Part shown: in pieces, positions 53,558 through 64,000 of the stretch
How positions within the stretch are numbered: the first letter of the stretch is position 1
Layout of the letters: each line of letters begins with the position of its first letter
From: an uncultured Chitinophagaceae bacterium
GTDB taxonomy: Bacteria; Bacteroidota; Bacteroidia; Chitinophagales; Chitinophagaceae
Reading direction: 5' to 3'
Length of the DNA stretch: 64,000 bases
Assembly (NCBI GenBank): GCA_937873715.1
Contig: CALMYJ010000029.1
Span: 1-64,000 of the forward strand
Made by a program: the position numbers and the translations under genes
The notes under the pieces: generated by a model
Told to the model about the DNA's origin: nothing
The model's input: only the letters and a program-made list of their open reading frames with translations
The model's database searches: none

Positions 53558-54540
53558 TTAAACCCATTTATTGGCTTTATACCAGGCTATTGTATCTGCC
53601 AGGCCTGATTCCAGGTTGAACCTGGGGTTAAACTCAAGCTCTGCTTTTGCCAGGCTGATATCACAGCCCCAGTTTTCCGCCATCAGCTCAGCTAGTTTTT
53701 CCCGGTTCACTACCGGTACTTTGTTTTTTAGCTTAGCTACAGTTTCGGCCAACAGCAGGGCCGATTTAACCAGGCCAACCGGCAGGTGCAGCCTCAGTGC
53801 TTTTTTGCCCAAGAGCTTTTTGGTAATATCAGCAAAATCGTAGCGGCCATACAAAGCACCATCTGTGATATTGTACAAATGATTTTGCCGGTTAAGCCTG
53901 AGTGCAGCCATCACAGCGGCGGCAACATCGGCAGCATGTACAAAACTTAACTGTTGTGGTATTTTACCAATATAGGCATCGATACCCCTGCTAATAGAAC
54001 GACTGATTAAAAAAAGATCTTTGTCCCTTGGTCCATATATTGCCGTTGGCCGTATAATGGTATAAGGTACCTGTATGTGCTGCAGGCATTGTTCGGCTTT
54101 TAGCTTACTTCTGCCATAGGCGGTAACCGGAGTGCCCTGTTCTGCCTCGGTAATAAGATTTTGATGGTAACCCACTGGTCCGGTTGCTGCCAGGCTGCTA
54201 ATGAGTACAAAACGCTCTACCTGTCCATTCAGCGCTGCTGCTGCCTTTGCTAAAACTTCGGTATAGCCTGCATTAATTTTATCGTAAGCTGCCTCTGTAT
54301 CAGCCCTGGTAACACCTGCTGCATGTATAATAAACTTATACTCATTTTCAGCTATCGCTTCTATCAATGCGGCTTCATCTTCGTAATTGATTTCGGTAAA
54401 CTGTACCGGCAGGTTGTTAAGATGTGCCGTGTTGCTGCTTTTGCGAACAGCAGCAAATACTTCGTATCCTTCAAGTACAGCCTCCTGCAACAGGTGATAC
54501 CCTAAAAATCCACTACCGCCTGTTATCAATACCCGTTGCT

Positions 54541-54544
<4 letters not shown>
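53558..54544 (-). CDS. NAD-dependent epimerase/dehydratase, candidate ceramide reductase
   Basis: A 328-residue extended SDR protein: VLITGGSGFLGYHLLQEAV (Rossmann glycine motif), IIHAAGVTRADTEAAYDKIN, VLISSLAATGPVGY and AYGRSKLKAEQC (YxxxK). Its start overlaps the acyltransferase gene by 4 bases. In Caulobacter an epimerase-like SDR is the ceramide reductase CerR, acting after serine palmitoyltransferase and the bacterial ceramide synthase. This position and family make it the matching candidate here. It could instead modify a sugar head group. Confidence 0.8.
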
Positions 54545-56879
<2,335 letters not shown>

Positions 56880-56958
56880 TTATTTTCGCTAATTAGTTTT
56901 AAAAATAGTTAAAAGTTAACAAATTGTTACGGCGATTTATTCCATAATAGTTAATAAC

Positions 56959-57432
56959 TTATACCTCGGTACATACTTTACGCTGCATACCAATACTGCA
57001 TTTGCGCAATATTTTAGTGAGCACTCCCATACAGGTTTCCAGTTCTTCCTCCGGTATACCTTCTTTCAACAATGCATCCTGCGACATAAAATGCTGGTGC
57101 ATTTCATCTATTATGGCCTTACCTTCTGCAGTAAGTTCTATCACATTTTTCCTGCGGTCGCCAGGGGATGACAGCCGGCGTACAAAACCTTTCTCTTCCA
57201 ATAAATCAATATTCCGAAGTATGGAAGATTTTGGTTTATCCATAATTTCGGCAATATCCTGTTGTATCAGTTCCTTGCCTTTGCTCCGGGAGATATAGTA
57301 CAATACCCCCATTTGCTCAAATGTGATATCGTTGCGAATGCAGGCAAATGTGCTATTGATACTTCTTAACAGCATTTTGCCCGTGTGCACAATCATAAAG
57401 CCCAGTGTATCAGGTAATTCTTTACTGTTCAT
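56959..57432 (-). CDS. MarR-family transcriptional regulator
   Basis: A 157-residue winged-helix regulator: FEQMGVLYYISRSKGKELIQ, QDIAEIMDKPKSSILRNIDL (recognition helix), LLEEKGFVRRLSSPGDRRKN with the wing and a C-terminal dimer helix. MarR proteins are often repressors released by lipophilic ligands. It heads the lipid operon on the same strand and has a good promoter, so it probably regulates the operon and itself. A near-palindrome lies between promoter and start codon. Confidence 0.85.
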   Translation of the reverse strand: MNSKELPDTLGFMIVHTGKMLLRSINSTFACIRNDITFEQMGVLYYISRSKGKELIQQDIAEIMDKPKSSILRNIDLLEEKGFVRRLSSPGDRRKNVIELTAEGKAIIDEMHQHFMSQDALLKEGIPEEELETCMGVLTKILRKCSIGMQRKVCTEV

Positions 57433-57440
57433 GAGTCAAT

Positions 57441-57456
57441 AGTTGCATAGTGAACT
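57441..57456. promoter_or_regulatory. candidate MarR operator
   Basis: AGTTGCATAGTGAACT is a 16-base imperfect palindrome (AGTT...AACT) between the -7 box (57461-57468) and the MarR start (57432). A protein bound here would block transcription start. A second AT-rich near-palindrome, TAGTTAATAACTTA, is at 56948-56961, at the MarR stop and ahead of spt. Confidence 0.35.
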
Positions 57457-57460
57457 GTCG

Positions 57461-57490
57461 CAAAGGTAACTATTTTGATGGTTAAGCCAA
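57461..57490 (-). promoter_or_regulatory. promoter of the MarR-lipid operon
   Basis: On the minus strand TTG (57490-57488), a 19-base spacer and TACCTTTG (57468-57461) match the Bacteroidota promoter pattern. Confidence 0.7.
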
Positions 57491-57715
57491 ATTCTTCTAC
57501 AACAACAACTACCGTTCATATAATTCATGATAAAATAATAATCGCAACTTTAAAGAAGGAAGTGTATGCGCCAACAGTTTTTTCAACCAAAACCCACATA
57601 AAACCCTACATTTTTTATTTTGGGAATAATATTTTGCATAAAACGAGCAGATTAAAGATATATTTATAATGAAAAGGCATCGATCAATTCATATATTTTT
57701 ATTTATAACGTATAT

Positions 57716-60340
57716 ATGGGCAGCAAAGAAAATGAACGACTGCAGAATTCAGGAAACAATAAGAACTGGAAAAAATGGGGGCCCTATCTTTCGGAACGGC
57801 AATGGGGAACCGTAAGAGAAGATTATAGCCCCGAGGGTTATGCCTGGAATTATGTGAACCACGACCTGGCCCGTAGCTACGCCTACCGCTGGGGTGAGGA
57901 AGGTATTGCCGGATTTTGCGATGCCGACCAGGTACTTTGCCTGGCACCTGCTTTTTGGAATGGAAAAGACCCAATTCTGAAAGAGCGGCTTTTTGGCTTA
58001 ACCAATGGTGAGGGTAACCACGGTGAAGATGTGAAGGAAGTGTATTTTCATATAGATTCCTCCCCCACCCATTCGTACTGCAAATTTTTGTACAAGTATC
58101 CACAGGAAGCCTTTCCTTATGTTGATTTGGTAAAAAAGAACCGCAGGGACAGGCACAGCCCTGAATTTGAACTGGCAGATACCGGCATATTCAAAAACAA
58201 CCGCTATTTTGATTGCTATATCGAATACGCTAAGGATGAGATCAATGATATTTTGATGCGTATCACCATACACAACCGTGGAGCCAATGCTGCCGAAATA
58301 CACGTATTACCCCATATCTGGTTCCGCAATTTCTGGCGGCACAACCCACGCTTTACCCGGCCCGAAATCATATCCCTGTCACCCGGATGCTTACAGGCCA
58401 GTTCGGCCCGTAACGGAAATTTTTTCCTGTACCATGAAACCGGCGAGCAGTTGTTTTGCGAAAATGAAACCAACAACCAGCGGATGTACCACCGGCCTAA
58501 CGATACGGCCTATGTGAAAGATGGAATTAATAATTATGTAGTAAATAGCGAACCCACCGTAAACCCCCAAAAAAACGGTACTAAAGCTGCCGTTTGGCTA
58601 AAAGCAAATATTGAGGGTGGCGCTGAAGCAGTGTTTAAAATAAGGCTGAGCAAAAACCAACTGCAAGCCCCCTGGCAAGACTTTGAAACCACATTTACAA
58701 AACGCATAGCCGACACAGATAGTTATTACAAAACCATCACTCCCAGGCATATCGATACCGCTAAAAAACAGTTGCTCCGCAGCGCTTTTGGAGGCCTGCA
58801 ATGGACAAAACAGTTTTACTACTTCGATGTGTTTAAATGGCATTTTGGCGAGCCTGGCGAAACAGCGCCACCACGGCAGCATAAGCGCAACTTCGATTGG
58901 CAGCACCTCACCTGCCGCAATGTAATATCGATGCCCGATAAATGGGAATACCCCTGGTTTGCAGCCTGGGACCTTGCCTTTCATGCGGCCACATTTGTAC
59001 ATACCGACCCCGATTTTGCCAAACAACAATTACTGGTAGTGCTCAGGGAATACTATATGCATCCAAATGGCCAGATACCGGCCTATGAATGGAACTTTAG
59101 CGATGTAAACCCACCCGTGCATGCCTGGGGCGTATGGTATGTATTTGAAGCCGACCGTAAAAAAACCGGAAAGCCCGACTGGGATTTTTTAGAAAGGGCT
59201 TTTCAAAAACTGCTGATGAATTTTACCTGGTGGGTTAACCAAAAAGATGCCAATGGCACCGATATTTTTGAAGGTGGTTTTTTAGGGCTTGATAATATTG
59301 GTGTGTTCGACAGGAACCACATGCCACCTGGTATAAAAAAATTACAGCAGGCCGATGCCACAAGCTGGATGGCATTGTACTCCATTAATATGTTGCGTAT
59401 TTCGCTGGAGCTGGCACAATACAACATGTCTTACGAGGAGTCCGCAGCAAAGTTTTTCAGGCATTTTCTCAATATAGGCTGGGCCATGCACCATATTGGC
59501 AAAAAAGATATATCGCTGTGGGACGATGAGGATAAATTTTATTACGATGCCATCCAGTTTGAAGACGGTGCCAGCCAGCGGCTCAAAATCCGGTCGCTGA
59601 TTGGTATTATCCCGCTGCTGGCTGTAGAAATCATCAACAGTAATGTATTTAAAACCCTGCGGCAGTTTAATACCCGCCTCGAAGTAATTCGCCTCACCCG
59701 GCCCGATTTAACCCGGGTGATTTCTGACATTGATAAAAAGAACAGCGATGGTAATTATTTATTTGCCATTATGGTGGGCGACAGGCTGGAGCATTTATTA
59801 AAAAGATTGCTCGACGAAGCAGAGTTTCTATCCGATTACGGCGTTCGTTCCTTATCAAAAATACACCAGCAGCAACCCTACAGCTTTGGTTATCACGGAC
59901 ACCAGTACAGCATCCAGTACGAACCGGGAGAAAGCACCAGCTCCATGTTTGGCGGAAATTCTAACTGGCGGGGTCCAATCTGGCTGCCCCTCAATTACCT
60001 TATTATTCATTCGCTGCGTAAATATTACGAATATTACGGTAACGCTTATACGTACGAATTCCCGGCCGGATCGGGCAATAAGCTTAACCTGAAACAAATT
60101 GCAAACGCATTAACAAAGCGTATCTTAAAAATATTTGAACGCACCGATAGCGGTATGTACCGCTACCACAACAGCCAGCAACCGGAATGGGCTGCTCCCG
60201 GATTTAAAGAACAACACTTGTTTTACGAATTTTTCCATGGCGATACAGGACAAGGCCTCGGTGCATCGCATCAAACCGGGTGGACAGCCCTGGTGGCCAA
60301 TTTAATCCTGGAAATGGATGAGGAGCAGGAGGAAAAATAA
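57716..60340 (+). CDS. GH63-like glucosidase
   Basis: An 874-residue protein of the GH63-like glucosidase family. The N-terminal 350 residues form a beta-sandwich (YLSERQWGTVREDYSPEGYA, WFRNFWRHNPRFTRPEIISL); the rest is an alpha/alpha toroid with EYPWFAAWDLAFHAATFV-like (WDLAFH), HPNGQIPAYEWNFSDVNPPV (acidic residue region), GGFLGLDNIGVFDRNH, QADATSWMALYSINM and HQTGWTALVANLI. No signal peptide, so it acts in the cytoplasm. Relatives cleave glucose-containing small solutes such as mannosylglycerate or glucosylglycerate, or oligoglucosides; the substrate here is not shown. It is divergent from the MarR operon. Confidence 0.85.
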   Translation: MGSKENERLQNSGNNKNWKKWGPYLSERQWGTVREDYSPEGYAWNYVNHDLARSYAYRWGEEGIAGFCDADQVLCLAPAFWNGKDPILKERLFGLTNGEGNHGEDVKEVYFHIDSSPTHSYCKFLYKYPQEAFPYVDLVKKNRRDRHSPEFELADTGIFKNNRYFDCYIEYAKDEINDILMRITIHNRGANAAEIHVLPHIWFRNFWRHNPRFTRPEIISLSPGCLQASSARNGNFFLYHETGEQLFCENETNNQRMYHRPNDTAYVKDGINNYVVNSEPTVNPQKNGTKAAVWLKANIEGGAEAVFKIRLSKNQLQAPWQDFETTFTKRIADTDSYYKTITPRHIDTAKKQLLRSAFGGLQWTKQFYYFDVFKWHFGEPGETAPPRQHKRNFDWQHLTCRNVISMPDKWEYPWFAAWDLAFHAATFVHTDPDFAKQQLLVVLREYYMHPNGQIPAYEWNFSDVNPPVHAWGVWYVFEADRKKTGKPDWDFLERAFQKLLMNFTWWVNQKDANGTDIFEGGFLGLDNIGVFDRNHMPPGIKKLQQADATSWMALYSINMLRISLELAQYNMSYEESAAKFFRHFLNIGWAMHHIGKKDISLWDDEDKFYYDAIQFEDGASQRLKIRSLIGIIPLLAVEIINSNVFKTLRQFNTRLEVIRLTRPDLTRVISDIDKKNSDGNYLFAIMVGDRLEHLLKRLLDEAEFLSDYGVRSLSKIHQQQPYSFGYHGHQYSIQYEPGESTSSMFGGNSNWRGPIWLPLNYLIIHSLRKYYEYYGNAYTYEFPAGSGNKLNLKQIANALTKRILKIFERTDSGMYRYHNSQQPEWAAPGFKEQHLFYEFFHGDTGQGLGASHQTGWTALVANLILEMDEEQEEK

Positions 60341-60427
60341 AAGGAGCGACGGCTTAAGGGCATCACCCGGGTATTAAATTTTATGATTTAAATAACCGAA
60401 GCTGTTTTCAATGCTATCTTTATACAG

Positions 60428-61780
60428 ATGCCTTCAACAGCCAATAAAGCTTACACCCCTTCCTTAAAAAAAACACTTGGCCCCGTTATGCTTTGGGGGC
60501 TTGGGGTAGGCTATGTGATCAGCGGCATGTATTTTGGCTGGAACCTCGGCCTTGCCGAAGGCGGCACTCTCGGACTGGGCATTGCTACGGGTTTCATCAT
60601 ACTCCTTTACATCACATTTACATTTTCATATACCGAGTTGGCCTGTGCCATACCAAGGGCCGGTGGTGTGTTTGATTATGCCTGCAGGGCGCTGGGCAGG
60701 CAATGGGGTTTTATTGCCGGTATGGCACAGGTAATTGAATTTGTATTTGCACCGCCTGCCATAGCCGCAGCCATCGGTGCTTATTTTCATATTTTTTTTC
60801 CGCAGGTACCCGTTCCTGTTATTGCTGTTACAGCCTATATCCTCTTTACCGCACTTAATATTTATGGGGTAAAAGCAGCAGCCACATTTGAGCTTGTAAT
60901 AACCGGGTTCGCTGTATTTGAACTGCTGCTTTTTTGCGGCATCACCCTCCCCCATTTTGAATGGAAAAATATTACCGTTAATGCTTTTCCCAATGGCTGG
61001 AACGGGGTGTGGGCTGCCGTTCCATTTGCACTTTGGTTTTTCCTCGGGCTGGAAGGTGTGGCCAATGTGGCAGAAGAAACCATACAGCCACAGCGTAATG
61101 TGTTAAGAGGATTTGGCGCTGCATTACTTACGCTGGTTATACTTTGTGTGCTGGTATTTTTTTCGGCAACTGGTGTTGGAGGTTGGGAAAAAATTGTTTT
61201 TCCTTCACCCGGCGCACCGGCATCGGATTCTCCCCTGCCCCTCGCTATGGCACAGGTAACCGGTAGCAGCGGCTGGCTGTATCACCTGTTAATCACTATC
61301 GGCCTTATGGGCCTGGTGGCTTCATTTCATGGATTAATACTGGCGGCCAGCAGGGCCAGTTACGAGTTTGGCAGGGCTGGCTGCATTCCACAGGTTTTTG
61401 GAAAAATTCACCCCCGCTTTAATACACCTGCCAATGCACTTGTATTAAATATGCTTATTGGTATCGCTGCACTTTGTACGGGCAAAACGGGTGATATCAT
61501 TACCATTGCCTGCTTTGGCGCTATAAGCCTGTATATTTTTGGGATGATTAGTGTATTGCTGCTACGCAAAAAAGAACCACAACTGCACCGGCCATTCAAA
61601 ACACCTGTTTACCCATATTTCCCCATAGTGGCATTAACCATTGCCGTTGGTGCGCTGGCGGCCATGATTGCACAATATTATATTCACTTTGCCCTGTTTA
61701 TGGGAATAGTGGTGCTGGCTTATATTTGGTATAGCATTTTTACAAAAAAACAAACACATGCAACCACAAACCAGGCATGA
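60428..61780 (+). CDS. APC-superfamily amino acid/amine permease
   Basis: A 450-residue permease with about 12 helices. APC marks: GVGYVISGMYFGWNLGLAEG in helix 1, ACAIPRAGGVFDYACRALGR, and the loop LILAASRASYEFGRAGCIPQ. Sequence is close in feel to ethanolamine and amine permeases of the EutP type. The downstream ligase overlaps it by 23 bases, so both are co-transcribed and its substrate is probably the amine the ligase uses. Confidence 0.85.
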   Translation: MPSTANKAYTPSLKKTLGPVMLWGLGVGYVISGMYFGWNLGLAEGGTLGLGIATGFIILLYITFTFSYTELACAIPRAGGVFDYACRALGRQWGFIAGMAQVIEFVFAPPAIAAAIGAYFHIFFPQVPVPVIAVTAYILFTALNIYGVKAAATFELVITGFAVFELLLFCGITLPHFEWKNITVNAFPNGWNGVWAAVPFALWFFLGLEGVANVAEETIQPQRNVLRGFGAALLTLVILCVLVFFSATGVGGWEKIVFPSPGAPASDSPLPLAMAQVTGSSGWLYHLLITIGLMGLVASFHGLILAASRASYEFGRAGCIPQVFGKIHPRFNTPANALVLNMLIGIAALCTGKTGDIITIACFGAISLYIFGMISVLLLRKKEPQLHRPFKTPVYPYFPIVALTIAVGALAAMIAQYYIHFALFMGIVVLAYIWYSIFTKKQTHATTNQA

Positions 61781-63125
61781 AATATTGCAACTGCTGCAGG
61801 CAAATAATGCCGATGCCATCAAACTGGCTGTTACAGATATAGATGGGGTGCTTCGTGGCAAACTCATCAGCTTTGAAAAATTCGTTGCCATTGCTGAAAA
61901 AGGTTTTGGCTTTTGTAATGTGGTATTTGGCTGGGATAGCGGCGATATGGCTTATGATAATACAGCCTATACAGGCTGGCATACCGGTTATCCGGATGCT
62001 ACAGCCGTGATAGACTTTGACAGTTTTAGAAAAATACCCTGGGAAAATGACACCCCTTTTTTTCTTGCTGATTTTAAAGATGAAAAAGGTAAAGATTTAG
62101 CCATCTGTCCACGTAGCCTGCTGAAACGAATAAACAACGAAGCTATACGTGCCGGGTATACGCCTTTTTTTTCGCAGGAATTTGAATGGTTCAATGTTAA
62201 GGACAATGCCAATGAACTGCATCAAAAGTCTTTTGCTGATACCCGGCCCATTACGCAGGGCATGTTTGGTTACTCCATGCTGAGAGCGGCCGAAAAGCAG
62301 GCTTTTTTTTACGATATCTACCATAGCCTGAAAAAGTTTGATATCCCTTTAGAAGGACTGCATACCGAAACAGGCCCTGGTGTATATGAGGCTGCCATTA
62401 CTTATTCCGACATCATTGAAGCTGCCGACAGGGCCGTGCTGTTTAAAAGCAGCGTTAAGCAAATTGCAAAACAGCATGGCATCATCGCCACTTTTATGGC
62501 CAAGTTTACAGAGAGCCTGCCCGGCTGCAGCGGCCATGTGCATCAAAGCCTGTGGGATGCAGCCGGCAACCAAAACCTGTTTTATACTGCCAAATCAAAA
62601 ACCGGCATTAGTACACTCATGGAAAGCTATATGGCCGGGCTATTGCACTGCATGCCCCATATATTACCCATGTATGCCCCTACTGTAAATAGCTATAAGC
62701 GATTGGTGGAAGGTGCCTGGGCTCCCACCACTTTAACCTGGGGCATCGACAACCGCACCACTGCATTAAGGGCCTTACCCGGCAGCCCGACAGCAACAAG
62801 ACTGGAAACAAGGGTTGTGGGCAGCGATTGCAACCCTTACTTAGCTATGGCTGCCTGCCTGGCCAGTGGTTTATATGGTATAAAAAACAACATGAAATTA
62901 AAAACAAAGGCTACCAACGGCAATGGCTATACGGATATAAAAAATGGTGTACTGCCTAAAAATTTATGGGAAGCCACACAGGCTATGAAAAATTCAGGCA
63001 TAGCTAAGGAATTGTTTGGCGAGACATTTGTAGCGCATTTTACAGCAACAAGGGAGTGGGAATGGCGGCAGTTTATGAAAGTAGTTACCGATTGGGAGAT
63101 GAAGCGGTATATGGAGATTATTTAA
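61758..63125 (+). CDS. glutamine-synthetase-family gamma-glutamyl ligase
   Basis: A 455-residue glutamine synthetase fold enzyme. Motifs: AVTDIDGVLRGKLISFEKF, FSQEFEWFNV, LHTETGPGVYEAAI, GHVHQSLWDAAG, APTVNSYKRLVEGAWAPTTL and WGIDNRTTALRALPG. Together with the upstream permease and downstream iron alcohol dehydrogenase it looks like the gamma-glutamylation enzyme of amine breakdown (PuuA or gamma-glutamylethanolamide synthetase type), not the ammonia-assimilating enzyme. The NRTTALR segment replaces the usual NR.A.R of true GlnA. Substrate is inference. Confidence 0.8.
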   Translation: MQPQTRHEILQLLQANNADAIKLAVTDIDGVLRGKLISFEKFVAIAEKGFGFCNVVFGWDSGDMAYDNTAYTGWHTGYPDATAVIDFDSFRKIPWENDTPFFLADFKDEKGKDLAICPRSLLKRINNEAIRAGYTPFFSQEFEWFNVKDNANELHQKSFADTRPITQGMFGYSMLRAAEKQAFFYDIYHSLKKFDIPLEGLHTETGPGVYEAAITYSDIIEAADRAVLFKSSVKQIAKQHGIIATFMAKFTESLPGCSGHVHQSLWDAAGNQNLFYTAKSKTGISTLMESYMAGLLHCMPHILPMYAPTVNSYKRLVEGAWAPTTLTWGIDNRTTALRALPGSPTATRLETRVVGSDCNPYLAMAACLASGLYGIKNNMKLKTKATNGNGYTDIKNGVLPKNLWEATQAMKNSGIAKELFGETFVAHFTATREWEWRQFMKVVTDWEMKRYMEII

Positions 63126-63257
63126 AGGTTTGGAAAGGTTTAAGAGGTTGAGTGGGTGGAATATATTATTGTATATTTTTTGATTGTTCAAAACCCTGAA
63201 GACGCTCCAAGATTTAGGTTAACAATTTTAAGACGTTTTAGAATTTTTTATTTATCC

Positions 63258-64000
63258 ATGACAGATTTTAATAGCATAAGGCAGTATAATTTTCCAACTA
63301 TCATTCGCTTTGGTGCTGGCGTTATCAATGAATTACCGGAGTATTTGCTAAATAACGACTGCAAAAAACCTTTGCTGGTAACCGACCCAACAGTGCAGCA
63401 CCTGGATTTTTTTACCCGTATTAAAAATGCACTTTCTGCTAAAGCAATTTCGGTTGAAGTATTTGCAAACATTCATAAAAACCCGGTTAAGAGCGATGTG
63501 TTAAATGGGAAAGCTGCTTATGAAGCCACAGGCAGGGATAGTATCATCGGCATAGGCGGTGGCGCTGCTATGGATGTGGCCCGGGCAATTGCATTAAGCA
63601 TTCACCACCACAGGGATTTATTTGACTATGATGATTTAACCGGCGGCGATAAATATGTAACCGAAGCAGTGCCCCATTTTATCACAGTGCCCACCACCAG
63701 CGGCACCGGCAGCGAAGTGGGCCGCAGTGCCATCATTTCGGAAGATGATACACACCGAAAAAGAATTTTGTTTTCGCCAAAACTGCTGGCCAAAATTGTA
63801 TTTGCCGATCCACTGCTTACGATGGAATTGCCACCCTTTATTACAGCCGCAACCGGTATGGATGCGCTTACACATAATATGGAAGCTTTTATTGCCAAAG
63901 GATTTCACCCAATGGCCGAAGGCATTGCGTTAGAAGGTATGAGGCTCATCAATGAATCTATAGAAGCAGCGGTGCATCAGTCTACGCTGGAAGCAAGAAG
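63258..64000 (+). CDS. iron-containing alcohol dehydrogenase, 5' part
   Basis: The first 247 codons of a gene cut by the window end. NAD-binding GGGA motif: SIIGIGGGAAMDVARAI; substrate-cofactor loop: VPTTSGTGSEVGRSAIIS; first metal ligands: TGMDALTHNMEAF (Asp and His). Group III iron alcohol dehydrogenases oxidise alcohols or reduce aldehydes with NAD(P). After a permease and a gamma-glutamyl ligase, it may act on an amino alcohol or the aldehyde left after deamination. The start ATG 63258 follows a 132-base gap. The remaining C-terminal ligands (two His) lie beyond the window. Confidence 0.85.
   Translation, partial: MTDFNSIRQYNFPTIIRFGAGVINELPEYLLNNDCKKPLLVTDPTVQHLDFFTRIKNALSAKAISVEVFANIHKNPVKSDVLNGKAAYEATGRDSIIGIGGGAAMDVARAIALSIHHHRDLFDYDDLTGGDKYVTEAVPHFITVPTTSGTGSEVGRSAIISEDDTHRKRILFSPKLLAKIVFADPLLTMELPPFITAATGMDALTHNMEAFIAKGFHPMAEGIALEGMRLINESIEAAVHQSTLEAR

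Noticed and set aside
61758..63125. Ordinary glutamine synthetase GlnA for ammonia assimilation
   Set aside because: Linkage to a permease and an alcohol dehydrogenase and changed active-site segments fit a gamma-glutamyl amine ligase better, though this is not proven.

Overview
The window looks like a chromosomal segment of a Bacteroidota bacterium, probably of the Chitinophagaceae type. Supporting signs are the Bacteroidota promoter boxes (TAnnTTTG near -7, TTG about 19 bases upstream), the near absence of Shine-Dalgarno sequences, DUF5686 and DUF4833 family proteins, a serine palmitoyltransferase of the Bacteroidota type, and many lipoproteins whose lipobox is followed by CKK. No rRNA or tRNA gene and no CRISPR array was seen. 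The genus is inference.

Layout. (1) 1-4055 is an accessory island: two leftward single-gene cassettes (a HARE/GIY-YIG nuclease and a NUMOD4/HNH nuclease), each bounded by its own pair of inverted core sites and separated by a 138-bp imperfect palindrome, then a tyrosine recombinase and a divergent XRE regulator. It reads like an integron whose integrase points towards, not away from, its cassettes. (2) 4181-18540 holds a PafA-like phosphatase, a HigBA-type toxin-antitoxin pair, an alpha-oxoamine synthase, orphan TssN/TssO-like genes with a beta-barrel protein, and housekeeping genes (prmA, plsY, an M48 protease, accD, fba). (3) 18541-20484 is almost 2 kb without a normal gene. It holds three diverged leftward units, each ending in a near-identical terminator hairpin, with remnants of short peptide frames. 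(4) 20485-42186 carries a CBS-type enzyme, a secreted PLD-like protein, aspS, a homogentisate dioxygenase-like gene, the alpha operon infA-rpmJ-rpsM-rpsK-rpsD-rpoA-rplQ, carA, aroQ, hsp20, a bacilliredoxin, lgt, cmk and a sigma-54 two-component pair. (5) 42303-45658 holds lipoproteins and a DUF4874/DUF4832 protein. (6) 45802-57432 is a twelve-gene leftward operon for ceramide and inositol lipids. (7) 57716-64000 has a GH63-like glucosidase and the start of an amine-catabolism-like operon: permease, glutamine-synthetase-like ligase and iron alcohol dehydrogenase, the last cut by the window end.

How genes work together. In region 6, serine palmitoyltransferase makes 3-ketosphinganine, the acyltransferase-like and Rossmann proteins are candidates for the bacterial ceramide synthase and ceramide reductase, inositol-3-phosphate synthase plus a CDP-alcohol phosphatidyltransferase and a PgpA-like phosphatase would make phosphatidylinositol, and a PAP2-family protein could move the head group to ceramide. 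A fatty-acid-2-hydroxylase-like protein could modify the acyl chain. GtrA, DUF5686 and DUF4833 proteins in the same operon are uncharacterised and may act in lipid transport or envelope display. A MarR gene heads the operon behind a good promoter. The two most interesting regions are the integron-like left edge and this lipid operon.
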